Assembly (NCBI GenBank): GCA_031549325.1
Contig: JAVBQA010000026.1
Span: forward strand, 1-20,726
Direction: 5' to 3'
Length of the DNA: 20,726 nt
From: JAJDGF01 sp031549325
GTDB taxonomy: Bacteria; Bacillota; Clostridia; Christensenellales; Aristaeellaceae
Shown: positions 1 through 7,295 of the stretch, in pieces
How the letters are laid out: each line of letters starts with the position of its first letter
Numbering within the stretch: position 1 is the first letter of the stretch
Translations under genes and position numbers: made by a program
The notes under the pieces: generated by a model
Database searches by the model: none
Told to the model about the DNA's origin: nothing
The model's input: the letters and a program-made list of their open reading frames with translations, nothing else

Positions 1-535
1 GTACCGGTTCCGCGGCAGGAACATCGTGTTCATCCTGGTGCTGATCGTGATGATGATCCCCATCGAGATCCTGATGCTGCCGCTGTACAACCTGACGGTG
101 AAGTGGCACATCATCAACACCAAGGCGGGCGTGATCCTGCCGTTCATGGTGGCGGCCAGCGCGGTGTTCTTCTTCCGCCAGTTCACGAGCGGCCTGCCGC
201 TGGAGCTGATGGACGCGGGCCGCATCGACGGCGCGACCGAGTTCGGCATCTTCTACCGCATCATGGTGCCGCTGATGAAACCGGCGTTCGGCGCGATGAC
301 GATCCTGATGGCCATGACCAGTTGGAACCAGTTCGTGTGGCCGTTGATCGTGCTGCGCGAAAACAAGAACTTTACGCTGCCCATCGGGCTCTCCAGCCTG
401 ATCACCCCCTACGGCAACAACTACGAGATCATGCTCGCCGGCGCGTGCATGGCGGTGGTGCCGGTGATCGTCATCTTCCTGTTCAACCAGCGCTCATTCG
501 TCTCCGGGCTCGCGGCGGGCGGCGTGAAAGGATAG
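1..535 (+). CDS. Sugar ABC transporter permease, MalG/AraQ type (3' part only)
   Basis: The reading frame is already open at base 2 and runs to a TAG at 533-535, so the 5' end lies outside the window. The visible part is strongly hydrophobic, with several membrane helices. It contains the cytoplasmic EAA loop of ABC importer permeases (ELMDAGRIDGATEFGIFYRI followed by MVPL), which docks on the ATPase. It ends in the usual SGLAAGGVKG tail of the second carbohydrate permease (CUT1 class). A GH51 arabinofuranosidase starts 40 bases downstream on the same strand, so the imported sugar is probably an arabinose-containing oligosaccharide. That substrate is inferred from the neighbour, not from the permease itself. 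Confidence 0.9.
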   Translation, partial: YRFRGRNIVFILVLIVMMIPIEILMLPLYNLTVKWHIINTKAGVILPFMVAASAVFFFRQFTSGLPLELMDAGRIDGATEFGIFYRIMVPLMKPAFGAMTILMAMTSWNQFVWPLIVLRENKNFTLPIGLSSLITPYGNNYEIMLAGACMAVVPVIVIFLFNQRSFVSGLAAGGVKG

Positions 536-575
536 CCGCAGGCGCGGAACCGACATCAATTTGAGGAGCTTTGCC

Positions 576-2108
576 ATGAACAAAACCGCTACCATCAAGC
601 TGGGCAAAACCGGGCCCGTCATCGACAAAAACATCTACGGCCACTTTGCGGAGCACCTGGGGCGCTGCATATACGACGGCATCTTCGTGGGGAAGAGCTC
701 CCCCATCCCAAACGACGGCGGCATCCGCAAAGACATCGCGGACGCGCTGCGCAGGATCAGGATTCCGGTGCTGCGCTGGCCGGGCGGCTGCTTCGCGGAC
801 GAATACCACTGGAAGGACGGCATCGGCCCGGACACAAACCGCGTGCGCATGATCAACACCCACTGGGGCGGCGTCGTGGAGGACAACAGCTTTGGCACGC
901 ACGAGTTCTTCCGGCTGTGCGAGCTGCTCGAGACCGCGCCCTACGTGTGCGGCAACGTGGGCAGCGGCACGGTACAGGAGATGAGCGAATGGGTCGAATA
1001 CATGAACTTCGACGGCGAGTCGCCCATGGCGAATCTGCGCCGGGCAAACGGGCGCGCCAAGCCGTTCAACCTGAAGTACTTCGGCGTGGGCAACGAGAAC
1101 TGGGGCTGCGGCGGCCGCATGCGCGCCGAGCACTACGCCGACCTGTACAGGAACTACGCCACCTACGCCCGCAACTATGGCGAAAACGTGCTGTTTCGCG
1201 TGGCGGCCGGCCCACGCGGCGCGAACTATCACTGGATGGACGTGCTGATGCGCGAGGCGGCCTATCTGATGGAGGGCATCGGGCTGCATTACTACACCCG
1301 CGTGGGCGACAAGGTGATCCCCATCACACAAGAGGATGGCAACGAGATCTACCTGCGGGACGAATCGCGCTCCCGCAAGTCGGCCACCGAGTTCAACGAA
1401 ATCGACTGGTTCGGCATCATGAAGGCCGCCTGGTTCACCGACGAGCTGATCAGAAAGCACGGCGCGATCATGGACAAGCACGACCCGGACAAGCGCGTGG
1501 CGCTGATCGTGGACGAGTGGGGCACCTGGTTCGACAGCGAACCGGGCACCAATCCGGGGTTCCTTTATCAGCAGAACACGCTGCGCGACGCGGTGTCCGG
1601 CGCGATCTCGCTGAACATTTTCAACAACTACGCCGAGCGCGTGCGCATGACCAACATCGCCCAGACGGTGAACGTGCTGCAAGCCATGGTGCTCACCGAG
1701 GGCGCGGACATGATCACCACCCCCAGCTACCATGTGTACGACCTGTTCACCCCCCACCAGGACGCGAAACTGGTCGAGACGGCGGTCGAGGGCGCGGGCT
1801 ATGAGTTCCACGGCGAGACGCTGCCGGCGCTCAGCGTGTCGGCTTCCCAGGCCGGGGACGGATCGCTGCACATCACCATCGCCAACCCCGACCCGGTGGA
1901 GGGCGTATCGGCCGCGCTGGACCTCGGCGCCTACCCTGTGAGCTCCGTCAAGGGCCGCGTCGTCACCTCGGCCAACATGACCGATTACAACGACTTTACC
2001 GACGGCGAGAGGGTGCGCCCCCGCGCGTTCGACGGCGCTCGCTTCGAGGCCGGCTCGCTCTTTGTCGCCCTGCCCAAGATGTCCGTCGTGGCGCTGACGA
2101 TTCGTTAA
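576..2108 (+). CDS. abfA: GH51 alpha-L-arabinofuranosidase, intracellular
   Basis: This enzyme releases terminal alpha-L-arabinofuranose from arabino-oligosaccharides in the cytoplasm. The protein has 510 residues, the usual GH51 length, and no signal peptide. Family hallmarks are visible: RWPGGCFADEYHWKDGIGP near residues 67-85, GNENWGCGG at 172-180 with the expected acid/base Glu174, and VDEWGTW at 312-318 with the expected nucleophile Glu314. The C-terminal part from about residue 400 fits the beta-sandwich typical of the family. I chose the ATG at 576, preceded by GAGGAG at 563-568 with 7 bases between. An in-frame TTG at 561 has no ribosome site of its own. The gene sits directly behind a sugar ABC permease, which fits uptake followed by intracellular hydrolysis. 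Identity is very secure; the exact linkage preference is not visible. Confidence 0.96.
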   Translation: MNKTATIKLGKTGPVIDKNIYGHFAEHLGRCIYDGIFVGKSSPIPNDGGIRKDIADALRRIRIPVLRWPGGCFADEYHWKDGIGPDTNRVRMINTHWGGVVEDNSFGTHEFFRLCELLETAPYVCGNVGSGTVQEMSEWVEYMNFDGESPMANLRRANGRAKPFNLKYFGVGNENWGCGGRMRAEHYADLYRNYATYARNYGENVLFRVAAGPRGANYHWMDVLMREAAYLMEGIGLHYYTRVGDKVIPITQEDGNEIYLRDESRSRKSATEFNEIDWFGIMKAAWFTDELIRKHGAIMDKHDPDKRVALIVDEWGTWFDSEPGTNPGFLYQQNTLRDAVSGAISLNIFNNYAERVRMTNIAQTVNVLQAMVLTEGADMITTPSYHVYDLFTPHQDAKLVETAVEGAGYEFHGETLPALSVSASQAGDGSLHITIANPDPVEGVSAALDLGAYPVSSVKGRVVTSANMTDYNDFTDGERVRPRAFDGARFEAGSLFVALPKMSVVALTIR

Positions 2109-2121
2109 CCCAAAAAACAAC

Positions 2122-2499
2122 TCAAAAAAGCATCCTCTTCAGCGCGGTCAGCTCAAAACTCGCGGCGATGAGGGTCTCCAGCATGTCCATCCGCACGTCG
2201 CTGTCCAGCACCACGGTGATCCAGTGGCGCTTGTTCATGTGATAGGCGGGCACGACGCCCGCATGCGCCTGGGTCAGCCCGTAGGCGAGCAGCGGGTCGC
2301 ACTTCAGGTTGATGACATCGGTTTCCCCGTCGCCGGAAAGGCCGACCCTGCCGAGGGGCGCTTTCAGCACAATCCCAAACCACTTGCCGCTCCGCGCGTG
2401 GCGCAGCACGGTGGTGTCAAAATCCATGGCGAAGGGCATGTCCCTGCCCGTCCCCGGCAACGTTTCGATGTAGGCGAAAATCTGCTCGCGCGTGATCAC
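2122..2499 (-). CDS. MmcQ/YjbR-family protein
   Basis: This is a 125-residue protein of the MmcQ/YjbR (CyaY-like fold) family. Typical family features are GDGETDVINLKCDP in the middle and HMNKRHWITVVLD near the C-terminus. Family members are small putative DNA-binding proteins of unclear cellular role. I place the start at GTG 2499 because GGGGAG lies at 2507-2512 with 7 bases between. The ATG further out at 2520 overlaps a perfect TATAAT box (2519-2524) and has no ribosome site, so it should lie upstream of the transcript start. The gene is convergent with the arabinofuranosidase gene (13-base gap) and divergent from the flavoprotein gene. No link to either neighbour's function is evident. 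Confidence 0.88.
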   Translation of the reverse strand: MITREQIFAYIETLPGTGRDMPFAMDFDTTVLRHARSGKWFGIVLKAPLGRVGLSGDGETDVINLKCDPLLAYGLTQAHAGVVPAYHMNKRHWITVVLDSDVRMDMLETLIAASFELTALKRMLF

Positions 2500-2518
2500 A
2501 AAACCACTCCCCGACCCC

Positions 2519-2524
2519 ATTATA
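2519..2524 (-). promoter_or_regulatory. Promoter -10 box of the MmcQ/YjbR gene
   Basis: A perfect TATAAT reads toward the gene. No good -35 is visible at 17 bases. A transcript starting about 7 bases downstream would have a very short leader beginning at or just before the Shine-Dalgarno site at 2507-2512. Confidence 0.55.
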
Positions 2525-2538
2525 CCACATCCGGGGCT

Positions 2539-2567
2539 TTGACGTTTGCGCGCAAAAGGGTTATACT
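2539..2567 (+). promoter_or_regulatory. Sigma-A type promoter of the flavoprotein gene
   Basis: The -35 TTGACG (2539-2544) and -10 TATACT (2562-2567) are separated by exactly 17 bases and lie 33 bases before the start codon. Each hexamer differs from consensus by one base. Confidence 0.8.
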
Positions 2568-2599
2568 GGAGGCATCAAATCTCCAGGGAGGGAACAAGC

Positions 2600-3214
2600 A
2601 TGAACGTGCTGCTCATCAACGGCAGCCCCCATGCGCAGGGCTGCACCTACACCGCGCTTCAGGAGGTCGGCTCGGCGCTGAACCGGGCGGGCGTCGGAAC
2701 CGAGCTGTTCCAGATCGGCAAAAAACCGGTGCTCGGCTGCGCGGACTGCGGCAAGTGCCGCGAAATGAACCCGCCCCGCTGCGCGCTGACGGGCGACCTG
2801 TGCAATGCGCTGATCGAGGCCATGTCGCGGGCCGACGGGCTGGTGATCGGCTCGCCGGTGTACTACGCCGGGCCGAACGGCGCGCTGTGCGCGCTGCTGG
2901 ATCGGGCGTTCTTCTCCTCCAGCGCGCTGGTGAAGGGCAAGCCCGCCGCCGCGGTGGTCAGCTGCCGCCGCGCCGGGGCCACCGCCGCGCTGGACCGGCT
3001 GACCAAGTACATCACCATCAACCAGATGCCGCTGGTCTCGAGCCAGTACTGGCCCATGGTGCACGGCAACACGCCCGAGGAAGTGAAGCAGGATCAGGAG
3101 GGGCTGCAGATCATGCGCACGCTCGGCGCGAACATGGCGCGGCTGCTCGCGGGCCTTGGGGACCGCCCGCTGCCCGAGGGCGAGCGGCGCGTGTGGACCA
3201 ACTTCATCCGCTGA
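2600..3214 (+). CDS. Iron-sulfur flavoprotein-like NAD(P)H-dependent reductase
   Basis: This is a flavodoxin-fold protein of 204 residues in the NADPH-dependent FMN reductase superfamily. The FMN-phosphate loop is INGSPHAQGCT at residues 6-16, and GSPVYYAGPNG at 84-94 is the second flavin-contacting loop. Between them is a compact cysteine cluster, Cys47-x2-Cys50-x2-Cys53-x7-Cys61. This matches the CX2CX2CX4-7C pattern of iron-sulfur flavoproteins, so it may carry a 4Fe-4S cluster besides FMN. The likely role is electron transfer or detoxifying reduction of quinones, nitro compounds or oxygen in an anaerobe. The physiological substrate cannot be told. Start ATG 2600 follows GGGAGGG (2586-2592) by 7 bases. 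The gene stands alone with its own promoter and terminator. Confidence 0.9.
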   Translation: MNVLLINGSPHAQGCTYTALQEVGSALNRAGVGTELFQIGKKPVLGCADCGKCREMNPPRCALTGDLCNALIEAMSRADGLVIGSPVYYAGPNGALCALLDRAFFSSSALVKGKPAAAVVSCRRAGATAALDRLTKYITINQMPLVSSQYWPMVHGNTPEEVKQDQEGLQIMRTLGANMARLLAGLGDRPLPEGERRVWTNFIR

Positions 3215-3223
3215 TTCTCGCCC

Positions 3224-3268
3224 AAAAAGCGGAGCGAACCCCAAAGGTTTACTCCGCTTTCGCTTTTT
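3224..3268. terminator. Bidirectional terminator between convergent genes
   Basis: Stem AAAGCGGAG (3226-3234) pairs with CTCCGCTTT (3252-3260). An inner stem AACC (3237-3240) pairs with GGTT (3246-3249). T-rich or A-rich runs lie on both sides (CGCTTTTT to 3268; AAAAA from 3224). It serves the flavoprotein gene on the plus strand. Its right half lies inside the last codons of the acetyltransferase gene (the KAKAE end), which shares it on the minus strand. Confidence 0.75.
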
Positions 3269-3704
3269 GAAACCACAGCATCGCGCCGTCCGGATCGGCG
3301 TCCGGCAGCGCCTGCCAGCCGTTTTTTGTGTAAAACCGGATGGCCGCGCGGTTGACCGCGAAGGTCTGCAGGCGCAGCAACTCATACCGCGCAAACAGCA
3401 GCCGCTCCACGTGCGCCATCAGCAGCGAGCCGTACCCCGCGCGCTGGTGCGGCACGTCCACCATCATCAGGTGCAGCAGCTCGCCCCTTGTCACGGCAAA
3501 CGCCAGCGGCGCGCCGTCCCCGGTGAGCAGCACGCAGTCGTCCAGGCCGGCGTCGATCTCGGCGTCGGCCTGGCCGCTGCCGATGAAATCGTTCACCAGC
3601 TCGGCCCCCAAAAACGGCGTGTAGTTGGCCAGAATCACCCGCCTCGCCATGTCCTTCAGCGGCTGCAGGTCGCCCGGCGCGGCGGGACGAAACGAAATCT
3701 CCAT
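3249..3704 (-). CDS. GNAT-family N-acetyltransferase
   Basis: The protein of 151 residues has the GNAT layout: an opening beta strand MEISFRPAAPGDLQPL, and the acetyl-CoA pyrophosphate-binding motif A around VDVPHQRAGYGSLLM (the Q/RxxGxG/A type loop). The closing motif B is AVNRAAIRFYTKNGWQ. It transfers an acetyl group from acetyl-CoA to an amine; the acceptor is unknown. Start ATG 3704 follows GGGGAGG (3711-3717) by 6 bases. It lies 34 bases behind the ABC-F gene on the same strand with no promoter visible in the gap, so the two are probably cotranscribed. The pairing of an ABC-F and a GNAT might hint at ribosome or antibiotic stress, but this is only context. Confidence 0.9.
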   Translation of the reverse strand: MEISFRPAAPGDLQPLKDMARRVILANYTPFLGAELVNDFIGSGQADAEIDAGLDDCVLLTGDGAPLAFAVTRGELLHLMMVDVPHQRAGYGSLLMAHVERLLFARYELLRLQTFAVNRAAIRFYTKNGWQALPDADPDGAMLWFQKAKAE

Positions 3705-3738
3705 CGGCGGCCTCCCCTGTCGTCTCTCCGTTGCTTAC

Positions 3739-5343
3739 CTAACGTTCCACCGTCGTCCCCTGCCGCTCCAGGAACTCATCGAAGCTCATGCGGTGGTCGA
3801 CCAGCCCTTCCGGGCGGATCTCCATGATGCGGTTGGCGACGGTCTGGATGAACTGGTGGTCGTGGGCGGCAAACAGCACATTGCCCGGGTAATCGGTGAG
3901 CGCGTTGTTCAGCGCGGTGATGGACTCCAGGTCCAGGTGGTTCAGCGGCTGATCCAGCAGCAGCACGTTGGCGCCGCTGAGCATCATGCGGGACAGCATG
4001 CAGCGCACCTTCTCGCCGCCGGAGAGCACATTGACGGGCTTGTATACGTCGTCTCCCGAAAACAGCATGCGCCCCAGGAACTGGCGCAGATACAGCTCGT
4101 GCTTATCCACGACCGACCATTCAGCCAGCCATTCCACCAGATTCTCGGTGTGCCCGGCGAAAAACCGGGTGTTGTCCTTGGGGAAGTAAGCCTGGGAGGC
4201 GGTGCTGCCCCACTTGACGCTGCCGGAATCCGGCTCCAGCTCGCCCACCAGGATCTGAAGCAGCGCGGTGTTCGCCAGCTCGTTGTCGCCCACCAGCGCG
4301 ATCTTGTCGCCGTGGCCCACCACGAAGCTGACGTCCCTCAGCAGCTGGACGCCGTCCACCGTCAGGCACAGGTTCTTGACCTCCAGGATGTCCTTGCCCA
4401 CCTCGCGGTCGGGCTTGAAGCCCACCCAGGGATAGCGGCGGGAGGAAGCGGGCATGTCGTTCAGCTGCAGGTTTTCCAGCAGACGCTTTCGGGCCGTGGC
4501 CTGGCGCGCCTTGGACTTGTTGGCCGAGAAGCGCTGGATGAACGCCTGCATCTCTTTGGCCTTTTCTTCGGATTTGCGGTTCTGGTCGCGCAGCATTTGC
4601 TGAACCATTTTGCTGGACTCGTACCAGAAGTCGTAGTTGCCCACATACATCTTGACCTTGTTGTAGTCGATGTCCACGATGTGGGTACACACGTTGTTCA
4701 GGAAGTAGCGGTCGTGGGACACGATGATGACCGTGCCCGGGTAATCCAGCAGAAAGTTCTCCAGCCAGGTGACGGAGGCGTAGTCCAGGTTGTTGGTGGG
4801 CTCGTCCAGCAGCATGATGTCCGGCTGTCCGAACAGCGCCTGACTGAGCAGCACTTTGACCTTCTGGCGGCCGTCCAGCTCGCCCATGCGCGATTCGTGC
4901 AGGGCGACCGGGATCCCCAAGCCCTGCAGCACGCGGGACGCGTCCGACTCGGCCTCCCAGCCGTTCATCTCGGCGAACTCGCCCTCGAGCTCTGACGCCC
5001 GGATGCCGTCCTCGTCCGAGAAGTCGGGCTTTGCGTACAGCGCGTCCTTCTCCTCCATGATCTGGTACAGGCGCGCGTTGCCCATCAGCACCGTGTGCAT
5101 CACGGTGAAAGCGTCGTACTGGTTCTGATCCTGCCGGAGGATCGACATCCTGAGCTTGGGGGGCACGTGGATGCTGCCGGTGCTCGGCTCGAGCTCGCCG
5201 GACAGCAGCCGCAGAAAGGTGGACTTGCCCGCGCCGTTGGCGCCGATGATGCCATAGCAGTTGCCCTGTGTGAACTGCAGATCCACATCCTTGAACAGCA
5301 GGCTGGCGCCAAAATGCAGGCTGACATTTTCAACGGTAATCAT
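3739..5343 (-). CDS. ABC-F family ATPase (YbiT/YkpA-like)
   Basis: This is a soluble twin-ATPase protein of 534 residues without membrane segments. ABC-F proteins act on the ribosome, as translation factors or antibiotic-protection proteins. Domain 1 has Walker A GANGAGKST (34-42), signature-position ELDGRQ (155-160), Walker B MLLDEPTNNLD and switch His210. The linker spans about 235-310. Domain 2 has LSGGEK (440-445), LLLDQPLNHLD and AAHDH. The second nucleotide site is degenerate: Walker A reads GDNELANTA (352-360, Lys replaced by Asn358), the Walker B Glu is Gln465, and the partnering signature is DGRQ and not SGGE. Gln in LDQP is common in this subfamily; the Asn is less expected. Start ATG 5343 follows AGAGGTG (5352-5358). 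A resistance role is not demonstrable from sequence. Confidence 0.94.
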   Translation of the reverse strand: MITVENVSLHFGASLLFKDVDLQFTQGNCYGIIGANGAGKSTFLRLLSGELEPSTGSIHVPPKLRMSILRQDQNQYDAFTVMHTVLMGNARLYQIMEEKDALYAKPDFSDEDGIRASELEGEFAEMNGWEAESDASRVLQGLGIPVALHESRMGELDGRQKVKVLLSQALFGQPDIMLLDEPTNNLDYASVTWLENFLLDYPGTVIIVSHDRYFLNNVCTHIVDIDYNKVKMYVGNYDFWYESSKMVQQMLRDQNRKSEEKAKEMQAFIQRFSANKSKARQATARKRLLENLQLNDMPASSRRYPWVGFKPDREVGKDILEVKNLCLTVDGVQLLRDVSFVVGHGDKIALVGDNELANTALLQILVGELEPDSGSVKWGSTASQAYFPKDNTRFFAGHTENLVEWLAEWSVVDKHELYLRQFLGRMLFSGDDVYKPVNVLSGGEKVRCMLSRMMLSGANVLLLDQPLNHLDLESITALNNALTDYPGNVLFAAHDHQFIQTVANRIMEIRPEGLVDHRMSFDEFLERQGTTVER

Positions 5344-5376
5344 ATTGGGAACACCTCTTTTCGCGTTACGATTGCC

Positions 5377-5405
5377 ATCTTAGCATAGGATGACGCGCTT
5401 GTCAC
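5377..5405 (-). promoter_or_regulatory. Promoter of the ABC-F/GNAT operon
   Basis: Reading on the minus strand, the -35 is GTGACA (5400-5405) and the -10 is TAAGAT (5377-5382) with a 17-base spacer. The TGC just before the -10 gives an extended -10. Confidence 0.6.
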
Positions 5406-5443
5406 GCACCCCTGTGTGAAACCTTCGCCAAAAACTTTCTATA

Positions 5444-5472
5444 TTGACGTGCAAAAACCGCAGTGATAAGAT
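5444..5472 (+). promoter_or_regulatory. Promoter of the patatin-like gene
   Basis: The -35 is TTGACG (5444-5449), the spacer is 17 bases and the -10 is TAAGAT (5467-5472). It is divergent from the ABC-F promoter, whose -10 is also TAAGAT. An in-frame TTG inside this -35 box is therefore not the start codon of the gene. Confidence 0.7.
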
Positions 5473-5509
5473 CTTACCAGACGAGCAATCACCGGGAGGA
5501 ATTGTACAA

Positions 5510-6664
5510 ATGATCGGCGTAGCCCTGGAAGGCGGCGGCGCGCGCGGCGCATACCACGTCGGCGCGATGAAGGCGCTGTATGAAGACGGCCATCCAATCG
5601 ATGGCTATGTTGGCACATCCATCGGCGCGATCAACGGCGCACTGCTGGCGCAGGGCGACTTTGACGGGCTGGAGCGGCTGTGGGCCGGCATCTCGCCGGA
5701 GCAGCTGTTCAGCGAGCCGGTGGCCCGGCTGCTGCAGCTGGGCGAGCGCTCGCTGACGGATGGATTCACGGTGGACCTGAGCAAATCGCTGGCCGAGCTG
5801 CTCCACGGCGTGGACACCAGCCGCATGCGCGCGGTGATCGGCGCGCTGCTGGACGAGCGCAAGCTGCGCGCCCGCCGCGTGGATTTTGGGTTGGTCACCG
5901 TGCGCGCGCGGGGGCTCAAGGCCCGCGAGCTGCGGCTGCCCGACATCCCCGACGGCCAGCTGCTCGACCACCTGATGGCCAGCGCTTCGTTCCCTGGGTT
6001 CAAGCCGACCGTGATCGGGCAGGACAGCTATCTGGACGGCGGCCTGGCCAACAACTGCCCCATCAACATGCTGACGGATGCGGGCTATGAGCGCGTGTTC
6101 GCCATCCGCACGCTGGGGCCGGGCGTGTTTCGCACGCCGAAGACCGACGCCGAGGTCACCGTCATCGCGCCCTCGCGGGACCTGGGAAACGTGATGCAGT
6201 TTGACAACGGCCTGGTGCGGCGCAACATGCGCCTTGGGTATCTGGACGCGCGGCGGGTGCTCCACGGCGGGCTGGGCGGGCAGTACTACGTGCTGGCCGA
6301 CGGCGCGCCCGACTGCGGCCGGCTGCTGATGGCGCTCGACCAGGCGGGCATTGAGCACCTGCGCAGCCTGTTTCCGCTGCCCGACCTGCCCCCGCTCCGG
6401 CTGCTGTTTGAGCGCATCCTGCCCGAGCTGGGCGCGCACCTGAAGCTCGGCAAGGCTTTCTCCTACGAGGAGCTGACGCTGGCGCTGCTCGAGTTTTCCG
6501 CCCAGGCGTTGGGCGTCGATGAGCTGGCGGAATACACCTGGGCAGACCTGGCCGGGCAGATTCTGCGCGCCGATTCCGCGCCCAACGCCCCGGGCAACCC
6601 ATACGTTCCTGGCATCCTTCATCTGGCGCGGCAGATCGCGCAGGGCATCCGAACCGAAGCATAG
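5510..6664 (+). CDS. Patatin-like phospholipase
   Basis: This predicted lipid acyl hydrolase of 384 residues has the Ser-Asp dyad of the patatin family. All family signatures are present: the oxyanion-hole loop EGGGARGAYHVG (residues 7-18), nucleophile elbow GTSIG (35-39, Ser37), and YLDGGLANNCP with catalytic Asp176. No signal peptide or membrane segment is evident, so it is likely cytoplasmic and may act on membrane phospholipids or acyl lipids. The region beyond about residue 260 is family-specific and not recognised. Start ATG 5510 follows GGGAGGA (5494-5500) by 9 bases, and a promoter lies at 5444-5472. The gene is monocistronic and convergent with the DUF3795 gene. Confidence 0.93.
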   Translation: MIGVALEGGGARGAYHVGAMKALYEDGHPIDGYVGTSIGAINGALLAQGDFDGLERLWAGISPEQLFSEPVARLLQLGERSLTDGFTVDLSKSLAELLHGVDTSRMRAVIGALLDERKLRARRVDFGLVTVRARGLKARELRLPDIPDGQLLDHLMASASFPGFKPTVIGQDSYLDGGLANNCPINMLTDAGYERVFAIRTLGPGVFRTPKTDAEVTVIAPSRDLGNVMQFDNGLVRRNMRLGYLDARRVLHGGLGGQYYVLADGAPDCGRLLMALDQAGIEHLRSLFPLPDLPPLRLLFERILPELGAHLKLGKAFSYEELTLALLEFSAQALGVDELAEYTWADLAGQILRADSAPNAPGNPYVPGILHLARQIAQGIRTEA

Positions 6665-6714
6665 GAGGGGCATCCGAGCGATTGGGGCGTCCCGATCCGA
6701 AGGCGCAACCATGA

Positions 6715-6755
6715 AACGGGCAGGGGCGGTTCTTGTTGAACCGCCCCTGCCCGTT
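6715..6755. terminator. Perfect 18-bp inverted repeat between convergent genes
   Basis: Arms at 6715-6732 and 6738-6755 are perfect complements around a TTGTT loop, giving a very strong GC-rich hairpin. It lies between the convergent patatin and DUF3795 stop codons, so termination for both is the obvious role. No T-run follows on either strand, so intrinsic termination is not certain and a transcript-end stabiliser or dispersed repeat is an alternative. Confidence 0.6.
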
Positions 6756-6804
6756 GCCGGATCCCCGGGGGCGCTCCCCGCGATCCCGACCGCCCGGCAG
6801 CCGC

Positions 6805-7239
6805 TCACCGACATCCGCACCGGAAATACCACGACTGGCGTTGGCCGCAGCCCGGGCAGCCCAGCCCCGGCTCCACCCCAGCGAACCATGCCCGCAGCCC
6901 CTTCTCCCGAATCTCGCGCAGCGCCCTCAGCGCGCCCGCGTGGTGGGGCACGCCGTCGTTCCCGAAGGCCTCCACCCGCTCGCAGGGAAACTCGCCGCAC
7001 TCGGCGCACACGGCGATCCCCTTTTCTTGTGCGCAGTCCTTGATGGCGCAGTCGCCGCACACATTGTCGCCCTTGCAGCCCGGGCATGCCAGATCGGCAA
7101 GCGGCCTGGCCGCCAGGCGCGCGTACTTCTCCGGCACGCCCTGAAGATGGCGCATCTCCCCCGTCTCGCTCGCCGCCCGAAACGAGCACTCCAGGCAATA
7201 CAGCCCGCAATACGCCAGCTGGTCGATGTCTAGCTTCAT
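6805..7239 (-). CDS. DUF3795 cysteine-rich protein
   Basis: This small protein of 144 residues has 15 cysteines. The order fits DUF3795: YCGLYCLEC (10-18), CPGCKGDNVCGDCAIKDC (52-69), VCAECGEFPCE (77-87), a helical stretch with HHAGALRALREIREKGL, and a CPGC...CGC tail (128-143). The cysteines could bind zinc or an iron-sulfur cluster; the function of the family is not established. I chose ATG 7239, which follows GAGGAG by about 10 bases. An ATG 48 bases upstream has no ribosome site. It lies 56 bases behind the GH99-like gene on the same strand and is probably cotranscribed, although no functional link is apparent. Confidence 0.85.
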   Translation of the reverse strand: MKLDIDQLAYCGLYCLECSFRAASETGEMRHLQGVPEKYARLAARPLADLACPGCKGDNVCGDCAIKDCAQEKGIAVCAECGEFPCERVEAFGNDGVPHHAGALRALREIREKGLRAWFAGVEPGLGCPGCGQRQSWYFRCGCR

Positions 7240-7295
7240 TTGCAGTTTCTCCTCTTCTGTCGATCGAACCCTCGTCGGGAGGCCCAACGCTCCCC

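Noticed and set aside
483..2120. 545-codon minus-strand open frame opposite the arabinofuranosidase gene
   Set aside because: It is a mirror of GH51 codon bias in GC-rich DNA: low-complexity His/Val/Arg-rich product and no recognisable domain.
3625..4995. 456-codon plus-strand open frame opposite the ABC-F gene
   Set aside because: Shadow of a confidently identified ABC-F gene; no ribosome site and no domain.
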